Shown piece after piece: positions 36,501-47,485 of a DNA stretch of 64,000 nucleotides. Position numbers and translations under genes: made by a program. The stretch lies in contig CP034975.1 of the NCBI GenBank assembly GCA_004026145.2, forward strand, positions 24,753,861-24,817,860. The letters run 5' to 3'. The notes under the pieces are model-generated. The model saw only the letters and a list, made by a program, of their open reading frames with translations. It had not been told where the DNA came from and searched no databases. The DNA is from Takifugu bimaculatus (taxonomy: Eukaryota > Chordata > Actinopteri > Tetraodontiformes > Tetraodontidae). Position 1 is the stretch's first letter. Each line of letters starts with the position of its first letter.

Positions 36501-39500
36501 ATATGTATGGGTTCTTTTTTAAATGTTTGGCCAAGTTGTGATAAGGTGATATCATGATAGTACAGACAGATGAATGATGTCCAGCCTCCCCAAAGGGTCA
36601 AAATCTGTTTTTTTCTCATTCTAACTAAATAAATCTCAAGAAAAACGTCACCTGAGCCATCCCCGTCTGCCTGCTCACTTACCTCCATTAGCGAGATGAC
36701 AGACTATTACAGGCCCATTGTGCCAGATGTGATGAGGGAAGAATGTCGTGGCTTAAAACAGAGGAAGGGGCAGAACAGACTGGACTACAGGGCGGAGGAA
36801 ACAACTTTGTTCAAAAGGAAGCCTTATTGTGCGTAACTGTAAAGGCTCCTCAGGAAAATACAACTGAAGAAAGCGCCGAGCGCAAACAAAGAGGGTTGCA
36901 AGTATGAGTCCTAAAAGACACCGCGTCAGTCTAAAAATAAAGACACGTGGCTATGTGTCCAGATTCCAAGCCTCTGTTCATCCAACATAATATTGGGCTC
37001 ATGGAGGAGGAAGCACAAGGACTTTACCAATATATTCTGAATAAAAACTAATTAAGAGTGGCAAAAGTATATAAATAAGAAAAATGTTGATATGTTGTTG
37101 AATCATCATAAAAAGTTGTGAAATATCTACTGCTAATATACTTCATGCCAAATTCATTTTGAAGGGGAAACCTTTTCAGAAACTGAGGGTTCACGGTTTG
37201 AAACCCAGTACGGACAAAACATGTTGGGGTAGAAGGTGAAGGTGCCAGAATACCTTCAGAACACTGCCGAGGTACCCGTGAGCAAGGTACCAAACCCACA
37301 AATACAGTACGAATACAACATACAGTAGAGCCCTGCAATGGACCTGCTGACTCCTCCAGGGGTGGACCCTGCCGACGCTCGTATGTGCACCCCCCCGTGA
37401 CCACAAAATGGATAAAGCGGTCAAGGAGATGAAAAAAGGAAATTCAATACTGATCATTTTTATTTGATGACAAAGAACCGACTAAGAGTGAAGCTATAAC
37501 GACTGGTGACAGAAGTACACATGCTGGAGAGTCGTTCAACATGGAGTGTTTGGACAGCTGACTGACATAAAGCTTATTCACAGCAGTCGAGTGACCAGGA
37601 ACAAGCCAAGATGCCAGAAGCCGTGCTTTAATGGAGTCAAGAAAATCAGGTTACATCCAGCACAACTGCCTGTCCTCACATGATGAATCAAACTTTAAAG
37701 AGAGGACCCACCGACACTAACAAAGTAGATTCCCTAAACTAAACACCAGCGTGCAACCTACACCATGTTCAAGGTTTGGACAGTTTCCAGCATTTTTTTA
37801 TTTATTATTTTTTTTAAATAACAGTGCCAAAAGTTGTGTACACTTGAAACACCCACACTGGCATCAAGAGAAAAGCAACCCAAGGAAAGATATGATGTGG
37901 GATATCAGGAAAATCCCTTCATATTTTGTCAGAAACACAAAACCAAGAAATGAGTCCAAGTAAAATGGAAATACATGAATAAAGGATCCAGCATCAGGTA
38001 CTAAAACTACATCAGCTTTACAATAAAATTCTATACATTACATATTTAGCTTCAGGCATTCTGAAAAAAATGTCTTTGTAAAACTGAGAGTGCATTATAT
38101 TATATGTATTCAGGGAAAAGTCATTTGTTCACATCCCCCACCTCAGACATCATTTTATCTCTGATATGTTACTGAGATGTTACAAGATAAAATGTAGTAC
38201 AGCCAACGACACTCGTATTAAAAATAAAATTAAAAATAAGGTCGATTTGATGGTTTGAAAACTTAGTGCGCTAAACTGAGTTTATAAAACAACCCAAAGG
38301 ATTTCAACAAAGGTATTTCAATGTTAGCATGTCTGCCGCACCTTTTCACGCATTTTATTGTGCAATTAACTTTAATATGGAGTCTTGCCAAGTGTGGTGT
38401 GAGAGTTTCCAGGTAGTCTGACCCGCTCCCGCTTTGGTAGCATAAACATTTTCTTGTTGCATCCAACTCCATGTGGAAAAATACCAATGGCAGGACAGAT
38501 GTCAGATTATTCCAGGTCAGACAGTTCAGGAGATGTAAATATAAGGAAAACAGAGGAGCATTGGACAGGGCCCGCATTGGAGGACACACCGGCATAAGGT
38601 GGCCAGTTCTTAGTCCTCTCAGTGATCTCACTTAGACTGAAAAATCTTAGCCAGGAATCTTAATTTAAGAGTGATTCTGGACACTTCTGAGAGTAAATCT
38701 GAGCAAGGAAGGGACAGAAACCTTTATCTTACTGGAGGTCTTAACAATTGAGGGATTCTATGACTTTTCTTAGAAAGAGGCCAGTATGAGCTACTTAAAG
38801 CCCCAGGACATCTTGTAAACACAGGTCCTGATCATTTAGCATGTCAACAACAGCACAATCTGCCTTAGGATTCAGTATATTTACAGATAAGATTATATTC
38901 TAAGACTGAGACAGCGGCACTGTTTTATACTGCCATCTGTGTTGCCTCCTTGAAATATTTTGTCATAATCGATAACAGAATTCTCCTTTTCAAAATGTAT
39001 CCTTACTAGTTTTTACTCATGATGCCATTGTTATATTAGGTCCTATCGCTCAGTGTGTACCTCGATGAATTACCAAAATCGAGGTTTGAAATATAAATTG
39101 CAATGTATGTTGATGATGTATGCAATAACGCCAGAGGTAGCCTCTGGCTTGCTTTGCAACATGGATAAAACATGCAGACTAAATTTGTAAAGATATTCTC
39201 TCACACTCAAAAGCATTAAATATCCTATAGAAGAAAAGAAGTTCTCCAAAAGGAAATATATTCTGTTGAGGGAACAGTTTTGGTCAGCATGTCCCGTCTC
39301 AAAGGATCACGAGAGATCAATTCTCACTCAGCTTCAAGAACTTAATGCACCTAAACCAAAAACAGTTCTGCTGAGCACGGATACTCTATGTTTGTATTCT
39401 GGAGCTAGCATTTGTGTGCTTGTGAACTTGCATAATGACCATAGTTCACAAAACGGTGCAAGTTAATTTGATCAGTCACCCACTACCTGCAACTATCGGG

Positions 39501-40308
39501 TCCTGAATGAGGAATCTCACACCAAGCAATATCTTTTCTCCTGGCACTGAAATATTTCATCAACCTGAAAAACTCGAACTTAATCACCCAACTAGCCACG
39601 GGAATATTCGAGAACTGCAATTATTTACACCCATCTGTTAAGTCCCCAAGGCCCATAACCCATCATATAGACTTAACCCTGGAGTGTGAGCGCAAACAGA
39701 TGCGTTGAGCAACAGGCAGGTCTGGGCCCTTCACTTTTACTCAACGTGTCTAAATATGATTCATGTTTTAATCGTGGGAAATGAAACTTAATGGCGTGGT
39801 GTTGCAGACTGCTGTCCGCCGTTTTAATCCGATGGCGCTCAATGGAATCATCCCTTAATGGCCGAAGCTGGTGGGGAAAGTGCAGTTTTAGGATGGAACA
39901 TGAGCCACAGACTCCACGACTACAAGACCGAAATACCAATGCATGTGCTGGGACACTTCAAATCCACACTGACGAGGAATGAAGGCATGGCACTTGTTAC
40001 AGTAGGTTTTGAGGGGATATTCCATGTTAGATAAGGGGAAAGCGGGGTCAATAAACACAAGCATACACCTGCTGATCTCCAACATGTTGGGGGACCCTCG
40101 ATAGCTCGATCCTTTTGAGTCTTGTTGACCAGGCCTTACGGCACATGACCCTCGTTTCACTTTAAATCGAATATTTCCGCAATTACTAGCGATTCATCTA
40201 ATACCCGGCCTTACCTTTGCCATTCTGCCACGCTGTGTACCAGGACAGGCTGAGGAAAGACGTGAAGAAAATGATCGCAGTGGCCACAGTTCCATTTCTG
40301 AGCCTCAT
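21541..40308 (-). CDS. mgat4a: Alpha-1,3-mannosyl-glycoprotein beta-1,4-N-acetylglucosaminyltransferase A (GnT-IVa)
   Basis: Golgi enzyme that adds the beta-1,4-GlcNAc branch to the Man-alpha-1,3 arm of N-glycans. Sixteen coding exons: 40308-40215, 32590-32417, 30666-30526, 26589-26456, 26353-26307, 26224-26111, 25290-25215, 24816-24702, 24376-24246, 24172-24065, 23971-23897, 23779-23661, 22311-22233, 22047-21987, 21795-21683, 21567-21541. They join in phase to 535 residues, the same length as human MGAT4A. It starts MRLRNGTVATA. A type II signal anchor (about residues 8-26) and a coiled-coil stem (about 34-75) precede the GT54 domain, which begins with MGIPTVKRKVKSYL. The LEDD metal-binding motif is at residues 261-264. 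A C-terminal lectin-like part includes FLFRSGNQEHPGD. It ends in an EIHIKRIAG-type tail. Intron 1 spans 7.6 kb. No breaks were found. Confidence 0.97.
26590..32416 (-). other. mgat4a introns 2 and 3
   Basis: Apart from the exon at 30526-30666, this 5.8-kb stretch holds no supported gene. It contains C-rich tracts (27226-27247, 27728-27745) and AT-rich unique-looking DNA. A 152-codon frame at 27920-28378 (-) has no domain, signal or splice context and is taken as chance. Confidence 0.6.
27728..27745 (+). repeat. Poly-C tract
   Basis: Eighteen consecutive C in an mgat4a intron. Its length is prone to sequencing error and polymorphism. Confidence 0.9.
33575..33773. repeat. Inverted repeat (MITE-like hairpin)
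   Basis: Two imperfect complementary arms of about 75 bp, near 33575-33655 and 33693-33773, flank a spacer of about 40 bp. Shared blocks include AGTGAGCTCATCATG, AAAAATGCTAAAAG and CTGGCCAAT. A non-autonomous foldback element is likely. The outer ends and target duplication were not identified. Confidence 0.65.
37185..37445 (+). repeat. SINE-like repeat with common fish tail
   Basis: The stretch carries phrases typical of a widespread fish SINE/non-LTR tail: CACGGTTTGAAACCCAG, GAGCAAGGTACC, CCCTGCAATGGACCTGCTGAC, CCAGGGGTGGACCCTGCC and a final GGATAAAGCGGTCAAGGAGATGA. It lies in mgat4a intron 1. Family assignment is from memory of repeat consensus style and limits are approximate. Confidence 0.5.
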
Positions 40309-40560
40309 CTCATTTCAGCGGCGCCTCTCCTCTCCTCGGCTCGGCTCGGCTCAGTGTCGGGGACCCCGCGACTGCCGCTGCCTCCTCCTCCTCCCTTTGC
40401 CTTCAGGATATTGACGAGGGTGTGCACGCAGACATATGAGGACGTCAGGCGTTTGAAAAATACCGTTTATTTAACGGGTCTGTAAACGGACTGGAGCGGT
40501 GAAAGAGGGATGTTTGGACGTACCCAGTCTAGGTGCGTCTTTCGTAGTCGATATTCGTAG
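40309..40560 (-). promoter_or_regulatory. mgat4a 5' UTR and promoter region
   Basis: Directly upstream of the mgat4a ATG the minus strand is GC-rich with GAGCC/GAGGA repeats (40315-40395), as in a CpG-type 5' UTR. No TATA box was seen. The start site is not defined. Confidence 0.5.
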
Positions 40561-42584
40561 CGCTTTCGTCGTGTCCTGTACCATTATACGGCGGCCACTC
40601 ACGAATCCGTTGTTTTCCGGGATAAGATAGTATACATCGGTCGTCTGGGTAAGACAAAAAGGCTAGATACCGATAGGAACCATTGTAGAGTCTTTGACAA
40701 CAAGTTAGAGGCTGGTGGCTCGAGCGTGTAACGACTGGTGTTCACCCATAGGCTGCTCGGCTCCTGACGGCGGTCACAAGGCAACGCCTCAAATCGCGAT
40801 GGTTCCGGTTTTACTCGCAACAGATTAATTTAAAAAGTAAAAGCATGTCGCTAAGAAAATTAGATTTTTAATTTGTGGAACTGATGGTTGAAACTATAGC
40901 TAATATTACAGCTCGTTTGCTTTTTATTTTTACTAAAAATATTTTGTAGTCGAACTGTTCAGCTATTAACACCACCCTGTTCACTAATAATGTTGCTTGA
41001 TTAACTTGAGATAAGGGATGAAGCTCTGCTGTGAACTGAAGATGACTTCTGGAGGGAAGGCCAAACGTCTTCAAGAAAACCCCAACAAGTCCAGTGGATG
41101 CAGAGATCTTACATTGGGTAACTATGACCTGGATGAATGAGAATCTACTCAGACAGCTCTGTTGTGGTTAAGATTTGCTGGGACCAGTGTGCAGTTGGCT
41201 CTTTCTAGGGTAAATACTCTGTCAGGTAATTAAAAATCACCTTGTATGTTTACAACTAGAAATGAGAAAGACTCAACAAAAGGACTGCTGGTCAAGGCAA
41301 CAGATTATGGATTACCATTTAATACCGGTTACAGAAAGGCTCTTAGAGCAGTCTGAATTGGTCTGCATACCAAATTCGGGATGAACTACTGGTCAGGGCA
41401 AATCGATGAACCAAATGGGTTTTATATATTTTATTCACAACTTGGGGATTGGGCAGGAAGCTTAAAGCATTACAGATATGTGAGATAAATTGTTTAAGAT
41501 AAATGTGAGATATATTGTTTTCGTACAGCCACAACTAAATGTCTGTTCTAAAGAGATTTGAATTTCGAAAGTAAGCCCACCAGGTTGTGATCTGTATGGC
41601 TGATCTCAGGCACTTGGGTGACAGGCTAAACGTAGGTAACCTTGACGGTCCTGTCCAGACATATACATCATCTCCAGAGCGGGGGTTGACCATCCTGCCC
41701 ACTGGCCAGGGTACTCTTGGGAGTTGCGGTTCAAACATTCTCACCAGCAGGTCCAGAGCGTGCTGGTTTCCCATGGTCTGCACGTCCGCCATTTGGACCT
41801 GCCTTGTAGGCAAGTACTGTCAAATGTTTTAGACTATGACCGAGTGAGGCTCTGCGGCATCTGCTGAAATATATCCAGGTGGTTTAGCATTCAGAATCCC
41901 TTCAACCTCAGTGAGATTGAAGTACAGCACTGGTTCTGGTGCCATCTGCTCCCAGAGGATAACTCTTCAGTGCTGTCTTCACAGATTTCCCAATGAAATG
42001 TAAAGCACACGGGGAAGGAAAGGCATTTGCTGGTTGAACTGGAAGGAAATCTATGTTCTCGCCAGCTGCATCTGCAGCTCAGGTGCCATGCCCTCGAAGG
42101 TCCCCTTACAAAGTTTCAGCCATTGCCACAGAGGAGTTCGGATGCTAAGCCACACCTGGCGATGAATGCGTGACAAGGCAGCTGTCATCTGGGATACACG
42201 GAGAGGAAGTAAGAGCCTTTAACTCACTGGGAAAGGAGTCCCTCTGGCCTGTCAAGAGTAACCTGTCTGCCTAGATGTAGGCAGTCTGACCAAAGGCAGC
42301 CACCCCATGAGGGGAAGTGACAATGGCCTGGACCAGATCATTCTATGCATGGAACTGGGCCAGAGCAGGAAGACTTGATTGCTGAGCCTCCAATGTAATT
42401 CCAACGAAAGTAGACCGCCTGAGTTGAGCAGGGTCGATGTATGTATGTCACAAAAGGCACAAAATGGTGTACAAGTTGGGAAAGTGAATGAGGATGCGTG
42501 AGCCAAATGTAGTGCATTTATTTCAGTGTGAAAGCGAAGAAACGTTATCGATACGCACAAAACATTTAAATCTTATTTTAATGT

Positions 42585-42745
42585 GAAGGGCGGGATCACC
42601 GGCGACTTTCCGCATGCGCGATATATTTGCTGTGCGCGGACGCAGTGGCAGCGGGGCTCCTCTCTGCTCTGACCGAGGGCGGGGGCTCTGTGGCGGGGGA
42701 GGGGCCCACGGCAGCGCCCGCTGCTCGCTGAGGACAAGACCTACG
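42585..42745. promoter_or_regulatory. Orphan CpG-rich patch with NRF1-like site
   Basis: An isolated GC/CpG-rich block in AT-rich surroundings. It includes CGCATGCGCG (about 42611-42620, NRF1-like) and GC-box-like GGGCGGGGGC and GGCGGGGGAGGGG. No coding exon adjoins it. It could be a distal mgat4a promoter, a non-coding RNA promoter or an enhancer. Confidence 0.35.
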
Positions 42746-44026
42746 TGGGAAATTAACCTATAACCCCAGAAAAAGTCGATTGGTCGGTGTTCGCGTTTTG
42801 GCTTCAAAGGAAATATGCATTATTTAAACATGCAGCTGGGAAAAAAATAAAGGAAACAGGCTGTTGTAAATTAGTATTCCAATCAATTTACGCAATTTTA
42901 CGCAACAGACAGTGAGGCGAATTACAGGGCCGTTAACATTTGCTGGTTCAAATATTGTTTGCAAAACAGCAATGTGTGCAAAGTATTGCCCCAGGATTTT
43001 TGAAAAAATCAATACCGGTAGTATCCAGGGATTGGTTAATGTTCCGAAACTATTTGCAATTGATGAGAATTATATACCGGTAAGCTGACTGCATGACTCA
43101 CTGGCATTTTTTGTAAGTTGATTTTGAAATTTGTTATTAATCATTGAGGTTACGAAATCAAGCATTTCAGAAAATGAGATGTGGAGCATAATTCCCTTCA
43201 GGCAATGCTATCTCTTGTATTCAAGGAAACTAAAGTCCTTAAATCCCTCACGAATTAAAGGTAAACTTCTACCACTGTGCTGTTGGTACCATATAGACTC
43301 TCTGTGGTTCTTTAGCCGCAGACTGAGCAACAAGAACTCCAATGGGTAGTGAAAATAAGGGAAATCATTGGGAATCATTAGCATTAATTAAGTCCTACAC
43401 AACCAGTCCTGTCTACCAGCTGTTTGACCTGCTGTCATCTGGAAGAAGATTCAGATCCATCTGAGCCAGCATATATGTCTATATACATGCATTTTTTTAT
43501 ATATATATGTGTGTGTATGTGGGTGTTCACTTTCAATTAATATAATGTTTAATTTTGTCGTGCTGAGCTAATTCTTGACTCGTTTTCTAGTCGTGGACAG
43601 CATGGGGCAGCATAGAAAAAACAAAAGAAACGCCACTTTGGTATTTCATCAAGAAACTGCAAGAGACATTTGCTCATTATTTTGTTTTTACAGAAATTTT
43701 ACTTTTAAGTGCCATAGAGGAGTCTTTTGTTAAACTACTTGCAAATAAAAATGTTCCTGCCTTTACATACAGTATTTTCTTGTTTCTGGGAGGGCACAGA
43801 AGAGCCTTTTTGTATTCCCAAAAGTTATTTTCCAATAAAGCAGCCAGACAAATTATTAAGTTTCCATTTTATACCTGCATTCTTTATTGAAGTTGTAGTT
43901 GAAGTTGAAAAATTTGTTGAATGCTGAGTCTTCGTTAATCACAACAGGAGTAGTTGTTGTGATTATTTTTCACCCCCAAAAATATCAGACAAAACATAAC
44001 AGCAACTTTGAAGCTTTGCGCCACAG

Positions 44027-44128
44027 CTGCAGGAGCTTCATAAGAAGGTCCAAGAGAAACAGGCTTCCATCCGCCTGAAGATCACACACCTGATAAAGTC
44101 AGTAAAAGAGAGAGCTTGGAGCTTCTAA
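44027..44128 (+). pseudogene. Coding-like exon relic, 33 codons
   Basis: An acceptor-like GCGCCACAG precedes a short open frame beginning LQELHKKVQEKQASIRLK and ending in TAA. The residues look like a coiled-coil C-terminal exon, but no partner exons were found upstream and I do not recognise it. It may be a relic or chance. Confidence 0.2.
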
Positions 44129-44625
44129 ACTGAAGATCATCCTAGCTCGGTGAAAAATAATGCATCTTTTAAAAAGACAATGACAAAAACTCATTCAAAT
44201 ATTGTGTACAGAAATGTCAGACCTACACAGAATGTGATGGAAAGTCAAACAAACATTCCCTTCTTCTGTCCATATAGATCTAGGACAGGTAGCGTTTAAT
44301 GGGATTATACAAGGGAAAGAAACCTGTACCTGAATCAATCAATTTATTTACTTACTGAAATTAGTAATCCAGGCACTAGACCCAAGAGTTTGAGAATCTG
44401 CCTCTGCAATTCATATTGCTGGAAGATCCAGCTACTTTTACCTACCGAGCATGAGACTGCAGCTGAAAAAATTATACAGACGTTAGTTTTGGTACATCAG
44501 TAAGGCAACATTCAGCTGGAGTGCAAACACACATTTAAAGTGACAGGTTATTACAAACTATCAAAATAAATTTTTAAAAAGATATTTGACCATTTAACAT
44601 CTTATAAGATGTCCAACTATTATAT

Positions 44626-44797
44626 CAGGAGTGTCGAAACCCAGTCCTTGAGGGCCATGATCCAGGTTTCCCTTCCTCCTCTGCAGAAAACAGCTTTCAC
44701 AAGGCAGGTGGGACCCCAGGTGTAAGAGTTGTTCACCCTCTAGATCAGACAACACGGGTGGATGGTGGCCCTCGAGGCCAGGGTCTGGACACCCCTT
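44626..44797. mobile_element. hAT-type MITE (3' flank of creg2)
   Basis: A 172-bp element with terminal repeats CAGGAGTGTC / GACACCCCTT, flanked by an 8-bp target duplication with one mismatch (TATTATAT at 44618-44625, TATCATAT at 44798-44805). An 8-bp duplication and CAGGGGTG-type ends are marks of hAT elements. There is no transposase. Confidence 0.85.
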
Positions 44798-44915
44798 TAT
44801 CATATAAATACATTCATACACCAGTAACTGGAAAATGATTGACTGTTGGAAAAACAACTGAACTTCAACAGTATCTGAAGATTAATGCTTAAAATACTAA
44901 GTAGCACGTGACATT

Positions 44916-46931
44916 TCAAAAAGGTGTAGCTTTGAAGTAGTCCTCCAGTGGAACCAGTGATATGCCTCCTGTCCAGTCTTGTAACCAGACCTGGATCAAG
45001 TCGAGCTTCATGAAAAACCACTTTTGTCCCACTGGCCACTTTGCCATCACAGGATGTCTGTAACAATAAGACCAACATGTGGAGACACATACGGTAGAGA
45101 CAAAACGGTGGGTCAGAGCACTTCCAGGAGACTTCAAACCAATCAAGGGGTGCTCTTTGTACTTGGGTGTAAATAGTGGCAGAAAAGAAAAAAAACAAAA
45201 AAAGGCAAACTAGTTAAGAACACAAAAAGATATATCTTATATTATTGGGTTCTTCAATATCACAATAAAGCACCACTACCATAAATTACCTAGAAAACAT
45301 GGCCTCCTTTGCAAAGGCAACCTCCTCTGGTGCCACCTCAACCATCTTGCCTGTCAGTGTGAGCCGTGCACATCGGGGATCCTCTGGGTCAAACGCCATT
45401 TGCCTTTAAACACAGAAAAACATGTTATTGAAAAAAAGATGTCACACATCTTTAAACACAGAAAAACATGTTATTGAAAAAAAGATGTCACACATCTTTA
45501 AACACAGAAAAACATGTTATTGAAAAAAAGATGTCACACAAAACAATAGCACAACAATAGCAGTAGCTTGTTCTAGGCCAGGGGTGCCTATTACGTCGAT
45601 CGGCGTGACATTAAAAAATATCAGCCTATCATTCATCCCGTCACTTGATTGATATACGGGGCAGCCAATTAGATGACAAGTAAATTTGACATTCAGGTGA
45701 CCAATCAAGCGCAAACGACGGCGCTAAGTGCAGCAGAACCTACGATGTCAGCGATGAAAAAGTGTGGGCACCCCTGTTCTAGGCTATTACCGGTACCTTA
45801 ACTGTTCGTGACTTTTTATGTTTTCAAATCAAAGTAAAACACAGAAAACCTTACGAATTTTCTTTCATGCCGTCAGAACTTGTGCACTAGTTCACTGGTT
45901 TCCTTGCAAATGAGTCTAGCAAGGTTTGTGTTTGACACGTTGGAACTTGCCTGCAAAACTCTCCCTCCGCCTCCGAGAACGTGAGGGAAGCATGAGGATT
46001 ACTCCTCAGGTCCGACACGGTGGTGTCCATTGGAGTCACATAAAAATAAATGACTCCAGTGCTGTTGTCCGCTGGGCCATCGCTCACCGAAAAGATGTTC
46101 CCAAAGGGTAGACCTTTTATCTGCGGCACAAGAGATGGAAATTAACATTAGTCCAACACCTTTGTCATTTCACTTGGAATTCATTTAAATCAGCAGTGCA
46201 TAATATTCCTATCCTTCAGATTAAATGTAGAAATACTCTCATCTACGTCAAGTTTATGGACTGTAGCCAAGAAATTAAGAGAAATAGATTTTTTAACTCC
46301 ATTGTGTTTAATCTTGTACCTGGACATTGTCACTTTTTCTAAATCGGAGCCTTATTCAACACAAATCTAATTAAAACAACTAAGAAAGGCAGAACAAAAC
46401 ACCAACATTAAAAAGAAACTAGGAACCATGTTAGAATAGTGTTCTGAAGTTGTAACATTGAGTGAGCAGGGTTGCCTTGTCTGTTACCTTGTCCTGGTTG
46501 GAAATGGTGGCTAAATGTCCCCAGTCGCTCTGATGGGCGATATATCTGGCTGTCCTGGCGGTCTCCTGGTGAGGAGGAGGTGCAGAAGAAGGAGGACCGC
46601 TGCTCCTGCTGGCGGGCTTCTGCACTTTCTCCAACCGATACGAAAAGAGACGGGAGGAGAGCTGCGCCACATTGTCGTTTTCAGACTCCACCAGCTCCAC
46701 GGGACTCTGAGCGCTGTCACCCACGACGTTGGGCGAAGAGTAAGCCTGCTTCCACAGCCCCGCACTGTCCACCAGCAACGCCGGGGCGTCCTCTTCCGAC
46801 AGGTCCGCGTCCTCCGCCACATCATTGGCAGGGACGACCCAGGAGACCGAGCCGCCTCTCAGGGTGTAACTGCGACACAGACACAGGACACTGGCCAAGA
46901 CCACCGCCAAGGGAAAGGAACGAGCCTCCAT
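44916..46931 (-). CDS. creg2: Cellular repressor of E1A-stimulated genes 2 (secreted glycoprotein)
   Basis: Secreted/ER glycoprotein with an FMN-binding split-barrel fold but no known enzyme activity; expressed mainly in brain in mammals. Four exons: 46931-46488, 46120-45951, 45403-45290, 45057-44916, giving 289 residues (human CREG2 about 290). An N-terminal signal peptide (about residues 1-21) and an acidic, Ser/Pro-rich variable region (about 35-125) precede the CREG domain. The domain has GLPFGNIFSVSDGP, a glycosylation sequon NST, FYVTPMD, the CREG2-type block DPEDPRCARLTLTGKM and a final EDYFKATPF. Intron 2 uses a GC donor (CAG|GCAAGT at 45951/45950); the phases fit only this choice. 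That intron also holds a hAT MITE and a 46-bp tandem repeat reaching its acceptor. Confidence 0.95.
45405..45540. repeat. 46-bp tandem repeat, three copies, covering a splice acceptor
   Basis: Copies at 45405-45450, 45451-45496 and 45497-45540 are nearly identical. On the minus strand each carries a T-rich tract followed by GTGTTTAAAG, that is, a complete 3' splice site. The copy nearest the exon provides the acceptor of creg2 exon 3 (exon starts at 45403). Confidence 0.95.
45579..45776. mobile_element. hAT-type MITE (creg2 intron 2)
   Basis: A 198-bp element with terminal inverted repeats CAGGGGTGCC / GGGCACCCCTG and a perfect 8-bp target duplication, TTCTAGGC, at 45571-45578 and 45777-45784. 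The perfect duplication suggests a fairly recent insertion. It carries no transposase. Confidence 0.92.
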
Positions 46932-47245
46932 TAGGACTCAGAGGCCGCTCGCGCTCACCGCAGCCACTGTTTACCTCCTCACGTGCCTTTGTTTCCGCGA
47001 CACGAGGAGATTTCACAACAGAGCGGCGCGACAGCGCCTCCTACAGGTAAACAGAAGCACTCGATTTCACACCGTTTGACGCACAAAACAAAACCCTCCC
47101 ATCTGTTCATGCTTCAATTTTATATACATTTTGGTGCATTCGATTGAATTCAAGCGATATGATGTTGGGAAAAACTAGTGTTTTGAGAAGATTAGTGATG
47201 ACGATACAATTTGGTTTCAGCCGAGAGGCGGATCCCTTTTGGAAC

Positions 47246-47251
47246 TTTATT
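47246..47251 (-). terminator. Likely cracdl poly-A signal
   Basis: AATAAA on the minus strand about 235 bp after the cracdl stop, and only about 300 bp from the creg2 start on the same strand. The two genes are tightly tandem. Confidence 0.5.
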
Positions 47252-47485
47252 TTCAAAGACGAGCAGATAACAGCAAAGCTTCTCTGAATTTCATAAAACA
47301 TATTTTGGATAAATCTTCTGCGGTAGTTAGACTATAACAAACCTCTGAATATGTAATCTAAGTCTCTTATGATGCTTTACAATTACATAAAATTCAATAT
47401 TTATATTTGATGCAATGACACAACAGCCGTGGCAGAGTAAAGCACCTTTTCTGACACATATTGTTCAGCAAAATATTTGTTCCTC

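Larger units (their letters stand above)
32591..40214 (-). other. mgat4a intron 1
   Basis: A 7.6-kb intron between the signal-anchor exon and the coiled-coil exon. It holds the inverted repeat near 33.6 kb, an A22-type tract (33501-33522) and the SINE-like repeat near 37.3 kb. No coding exon or RNA gene was seen. Confidence 0.7.
40561..44340. other. Intergenic DNA between mgat4a and creg2
   Basis: About 3.8 kb with no intact gene recognised. It contains an unexplained higher-complexity part (about 41540-42480) with overlapping stop-limited frames on both strands, and a CpG-rich patch at 42585-42745. A TA/TG-rich microsatellite lies at 43494-43523. Confidence 0.5.

Noticed and set aside
45405..45540. 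Direct repeats as a CRISPR-like array
   Set aside because: The units are head-to-tail with no unique spacers, inside an animal intron.
46472..47050. 192-codon frame on the plus strand
   Set aside because: Antisense to creg2 exon 1 and its promoter; Pro/Arg-rich composition follows from GC-rich DNA.
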